Origin: Xestospongia muta
Taxonomy: Eukaryota > Porifera > Demospongiae > Haplosclerida > Petrosiidae
Assembly: GCA_963693285.1 (NCBI GenBank)
Contig: OY848917.1
Coordinates: 9,114,192 to 9,178,191 of the forward strand
Reading direction: 5' to 3'
Length of the DNA: 64,000 bases
Shown: one piece after another, positions 61,101 through 64,000 of the stretch
Layout: every line of letters starts with the position of its first letter
Position numbering within the stretch: position 1 is the first letter of the stretch
Translations under genes and position numbers: made by a program
The notes under the pieces: model-generated
Database searches by the model: none
What the model was told of the DNA's origin: nothing
Seen by the model: only the letters and a program-made list of their open reading frames with translations

Positions 61101-64000
61101 GAACGTTGCTGCCTACAATACAACTCCATCAAATGCAAGAGATCTATAATTGAATTGGCTCTTAACCTGGCACAGAAATGGTTACTTCAGAGTAAATGTT
61201 CAACTACCAAAGTTCTGACTGTCATAGACAGTGAGGACACTACACACAAACTAATACACTACATTCAATGTATACCATGACCCTATATGTAAGTGACCCT
61301 CATAGTCAAAATAACAGTCTCAACTTCATATTCAATCTATCAAGAAATCAGAGCCAGCTGTATGTTGAAATTGTGATAAATGTGAAATTTGATCTCTGAA
61401 ATGTAACTGCAGATTTCATATAATCTTAGTCAAATAGTTTAAACTAGTGAGGGCTCAAACATGGCCCTCTGCAATGTAACTATAGATTTCATATAATCTT
61501 AGTCAAATAGTTTAAACTAGTGAGGGCTCTAACATGGCCCTCTGCAATGTAACTGTAGATTTCATATAATCTTAGTCAAATAGCTTAAACTAGTGAGGGC
61601 TGATAGCACTGATTAACTATTAGCCAAGATTCACACTTCCTGGAAAATATCAAGATATTACACCAACTCTTCCATCCAAACATTTGTGACCTGATATGTG
61701 AAAAAACCACTGTTAAAACAACTCTAAAACCAGGTTTGTATATATACAGGTGGTATATATGCATAACTATTCTATATGTATGCAAAACTGTTTTTGATCT
61801 GTTTAAACAGTGGTTTTTCACAAATCAGTTCACAAATGTTTTGACAGAAGTGGTCCCTTATGCAAATCAGGTAGGTCACACATTAAAGACTTTGAATCAC
61901 TATCTGTTTGTGAATTTACTGGGTTCTTAGAAACAATGTTTGATGAGGATGTAGCTGAAGGTTTTAGAAGAAACAAGATCAGTGGATCAATCTTTATGTT
62001 AATATCTGAGAGCAAACATAACATAGGTATTATATCAATATAATATCTATGATATGTCTTATTTAATAATTACTATACAATTATTATCAACTATTGTTAC
62101 ATCAGTACTTCCATAGGAGGTACATGCAAATATAATACATTTCTATTTCCAAAGAATTTTAAAGATATTTCAAAGATAAATAAATCATGCTTTGCATCAT
62201 GATCTTCATCACTATGTTTACATGTGCAGCTGAACTGATTATTAAAAAGTCATAAAAACATGAAGTCTTAATTTCTGAATTTGTGTTAAAAAAGCATGAA
62301 AATCAATCACTGCACATATTGTAAAGTAATTACACTTCTTCCCTAATATTATCATGTGGACTTTGTATCCTGTTCTCTTTCCAATATTTAACTTATTGAG
62401 CATATTATTAAAGACAACCATTCAACATTCACAGTATCACTACAATTATAATTAACAACTTTCTTTTTCAAGGAAAATGAACTTCCATTTTATCTTTATC
62501 TATACTGGGCTTGTTGTATACACATAAACACTTACTTTGTCAACAACGTCTAAATTGGCTCCATTCTGTGTTAAAATCAAAACAACATCTTTGTGTCCGT
62601 TCTTTGCTGCTAACGTGACCGGAGTAGATCCCTCCTAAATATATTATAATAACACAACAATACGTACCAAGACAACATATCATAACAGTTGAATTTCATC
62701 TATAGAAACACTGTTGTATGTGTATTCCATCACTATACTAGTAACCTTACAAACTAAGACAACGTTATCATAATAATCACTCTTACACTAAACAAACTAC
62801 TCTTAATAATTTATACAACAGTGACTCATTTTGCCTAGACACATTATATAGGCAAACTATTATAAATATAAATTTGAAAATAGACAGTAGTATATGATCA
62901 TAATAAAAATTACTAATTCTTGGTATTGTAGACAATGAACTTAAACCTTCAAAGAAAAGACTTAAAACAAAATTAAATGCTTATTTATATTTAGATAAAA
63001 TAAATTCAAGAAATTCTTCTTTATCATAATAGCAAAACATATATAATACATTTCTATTTCCAAAGAATTTTAAAGATATTTCAAAGATAAATAAATCATG
63101 CTTTGCATCATGATCTTCATCACTATGTTTACATGTGTAGCTGAACTGATTATTAAAAAGTCATAAAAACATGAAGTCTTAATTTCTGAATTTGTGTTAA
63201 AAAAGCATGAAAATCAATCACTGCACATATTGTAAAGTAATTACACTTCTTCCCTAATATTATCATGTGGACTTTGTATCCTGTCATCTTTCCAATATTT
63301 AACTTATTGAGCATATTATTAAAGACAACCATTCAACATTCACAGTATCACTACAATTATAATTAACAACTTTCTTTTTCAAGGAAAATGAACTTCCATT
63401 TTATCTTTATCTATACTGGGCTTGTTGTATACACATAAACACTTACTTTGTCAACAACGTCTAAATTGGCTCCATTCTGTGTTAAAATCAAAACAACATC
63501 TTTGTGTCCCTTCTTTGCTGCTAACGTGACCGGAGTAGATCCCTCCTAAATATATTATAATAACACAACAATACGTACCAAGACAACATATCATAACAGT
63601 TGAATATCATCTATAGAAACACTGTTGTATGTGTATTCCATCACTATACTAGTAACCTTACAAACTAAGACAACATTATCATAATAATCACTCTTACACT
63701 AAACAAACTACTCTTAATAATTTATACAACAGTGACTCATTTTGCCTAGACACATTATATAGGCAAACTATTATAAATATAAATTTGACAATAAACAGTA
63801 GTATATGATCATAATAAAAATTACTAATTCTTGGTATTGTAGACAATGAACTTAAACCTTCAAAGAAAAGACTTAAAACAAAATTAAATGCTTATTTATA
63901 TTTAGATAAAATAAATTCAAGAAATTCTTCTTTATCATAATAGCAAAACACATATAATACATTTCTATTTCCAATGAATTTTAAAGATATTTCAAAGATA
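55130..64000 (-). CDS. Gene C: ankyrin-Roc-COR-Death protein, 5' end beyond window
   Basis: Minus-strand exons seen: 63447-63545, 62536-62634, 60187-60285, 59620-59683, 56972-58734, 55985-56429, 55844-55915, 55291-55569, 55130-55161; phases agree throughout. Ankyrin repeats (EGSTPVTLAAKNGHKDVV, DGRTAIFYAIQKKY, KGKTPFDYVENKQF) lead into Roc (GPPCVGKT, DSGGQPQF; the G4 region reads IGSYFDE, so the usual NKxD is lost), COR, a Ser-rich linker (DSIPEALNSSAEAS), a Death domain and the tail DGENTPTSST. The N-terminus lies past 64,000. The layout is that of DAPK1 minus kinase, suggesting a cytosolic death-fold adaptor controlled by ankyrin ligands and GTP. The altered G4 motif suggests weak or altered guanine specificity. 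Two ankyrin exons are near-identical tandem copies. Confidence 0.82.
55291..55569 (-). CDS. Gene C Death-domain exon
   Basis: Codes SKPQKHVMLRLLSSVKSKWQ, EIGDLLGVNSDTIEGLCYSN, a W-L-D-N-K-P-T-P-V-T-W segment and LIKVIEGPLQKRSLAMEICQ. The W-x2-IG-x-LLG, the long helix pattern and the W-x2-L helix near the end are typical of Death domains (compare DAPK1, UNC5). The exon is bordered by AG at 55,570 and GTATGT before 55,291. It is intact, unlike its copy in pseudogene A. Confidence 0.85.
55985..56429 (-). CDS. Gene C exon: C-terminal COR region
   Basis: Same length (445 nt), phases and sequence family as 31,970-32,414 of gene B. Starts GIFPALVVSLLQRQ and ends RQLCWLKG. The two differ mainly around the FTGFSSKCPQ segment. 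Confidence 0.85.
56972..58734 (-). CDS. Gene C main exon: Roc GTPase and COR
   Basis: Codes 587 residues. P-loop GPPCVGKT and G3 DSGGQPQF are intact. The G4 position reads VIIGSYFDE instead of the VGTNYDK of gene B. The linker between P-loop and G3 is diverged and shorter than in B, while COR is almost identical (LGMDRSEVLQCAVYLDSF). The acceptor is TTATAG|AATGTCGG. The pattern suggests fast change in the linker and conservation of COR, or gene conversion of COR. Confidence 0.9.
58735..59619 (-). other. Intron of gene C
   Basis: AT-rich, no supported feature. It corresponds to the 27,750-28,220 and 35,424-35,944 introns of copies A and B but is diverged. Confidence 0.5.
60286..61394. other. 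Intron of gene C with an unassigned open frame
   Basis: An open run of about 120 codons on the plus strand at 60,915-61,280 and an overlapping one at 60,883-61,080 have no recognisable motif. The overlap of two frames with similar length suggests decayed coding DNA, perhaps from a mobile element, rather than a gene. Confidence 0.35.
61395..61602 (+). repeat. 73-bp tandem repeat, about three units
   Basis: GATTTCATATAATCTTAGTC recurs at 61,412, 61,485 and 61,558, each followed by AACTAGTGAGGGCT; the first two units continue with ACATGGCCCTCTGC. Confidence 0.9.
61678..61882. mobile_element. Inverted-repeat (MITE-like) element, copy 3
   Basis: ACATTTGTGACCTGATATGT at the left pairs with TTTTCACAAATCAGTTCACAAATG at the right, and AAACCACTGTTAAAACA with GTTTAAACAGTGGTTT. 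The right end keeps the outer arm (GTGGTCCCTTATGCAAATCAG) but the left outer arm is missing, so this copy is truncated. Confidence 0.75.
62131..64000 (-). repeat. 911-bp tandem duplication carrying an ankyrin exon
   Basis: Unit 1 is about 62,131-63,041, unit 2 about 63,042-63,952, and a third starts at about 63,953 and leaves the window. TTCTATTTCCAAAGAATTTT recurs at 62,141 and 63,052, and (as TTCTATTTCCAATGAATTTT) at 63,963. The units differ at only a handful of positions. Each full unit holds one 99-nt ankyrin exon in phase 0, so each copy adds 33 residues to gene C without breaking the frame. Confidence 0.93.

Noticed and set aside
62131..63952. Two separate genes with identical ankyrin exons
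   Set aside because: Introns and exons are duplicated together with a fixed 911-bp period, in phase with gene C.

Overview
The window looks like genomic DNA of a demosponge (the style is that of Amphimedon). The base composition is AT-rich, the genes are intron-rich with GT-AG introns often only 36-60 bp long, and there is a family of ankyrin-Roc-COR-death-fold genes and a Ty3/gypsy LTR retrotransposon. No bacterial operon, CRISPR or rRNA signal was seen. The organism call is inference; gene models come from reading splice sites and frames by eye.

Region 1 (2,059-17,259) is the most striking part: a 15.2-kb DNA transposon of Mutator-like (MULE) type. It is flanked by a perfect 9-bp direct repeat, CTTTGGACA, and ends in near-identical terminal inverted repeats of about 36 bp. 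Inside are (a) a 22-exon plus-strand gene (6,051-11,141) for a protein of about 1,180 residues with a PHD finger and a DDE-type transposase core; (b) a right arm with about 36 tandem copies of a 142-bp unit; (c) a left arm with diverged copies of the same unit in the opposite orientation, giving a Foldback-like architecture; and (d) a decayed, antisense, multi-exon fragment of a purple acid phosphatase gene, which looks like a captured host gene. It interrupts a short open frame.

Region 2 (18,122-23,430) is a decayed Ty3/gypsy retrotransposon with 220-bp LTRs and a 5-bp target duplication CATAT. A 920-bp terminal-inverted-repeat element with its own 9-bp duplication has inserted in it. A 295-bp relative of that element lies at 47,739-48,033.

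Region 3 (24,200-64,000) holds three minus-strand paralogues with the layout ankyrin repeats, Roc GTPase, COR, death fold, resembling DAPK1 without a visible kinase. Copy B (30,063-48,459) is complete and ends in a CARD-like helical domain. Copy C (55,130 to beyond the right edge) ends in a Death domain and is gaining ankyrin exons by a 911-bp tandem duplication. Copy A (25,162-28,987) is a truncated, frameshifted chimera of the two. These are likely intracellular signalling or innate-immune scaffolds: ankyrins for recognition, Roc-COR as a GTP-dependent switch, and the death fold as output. Their partners cannot be read from this window.

Remaining DNA is AT-rich intron and intergenic sequence with inverted-repeat elements, microsatellites and intronic minisatellites.
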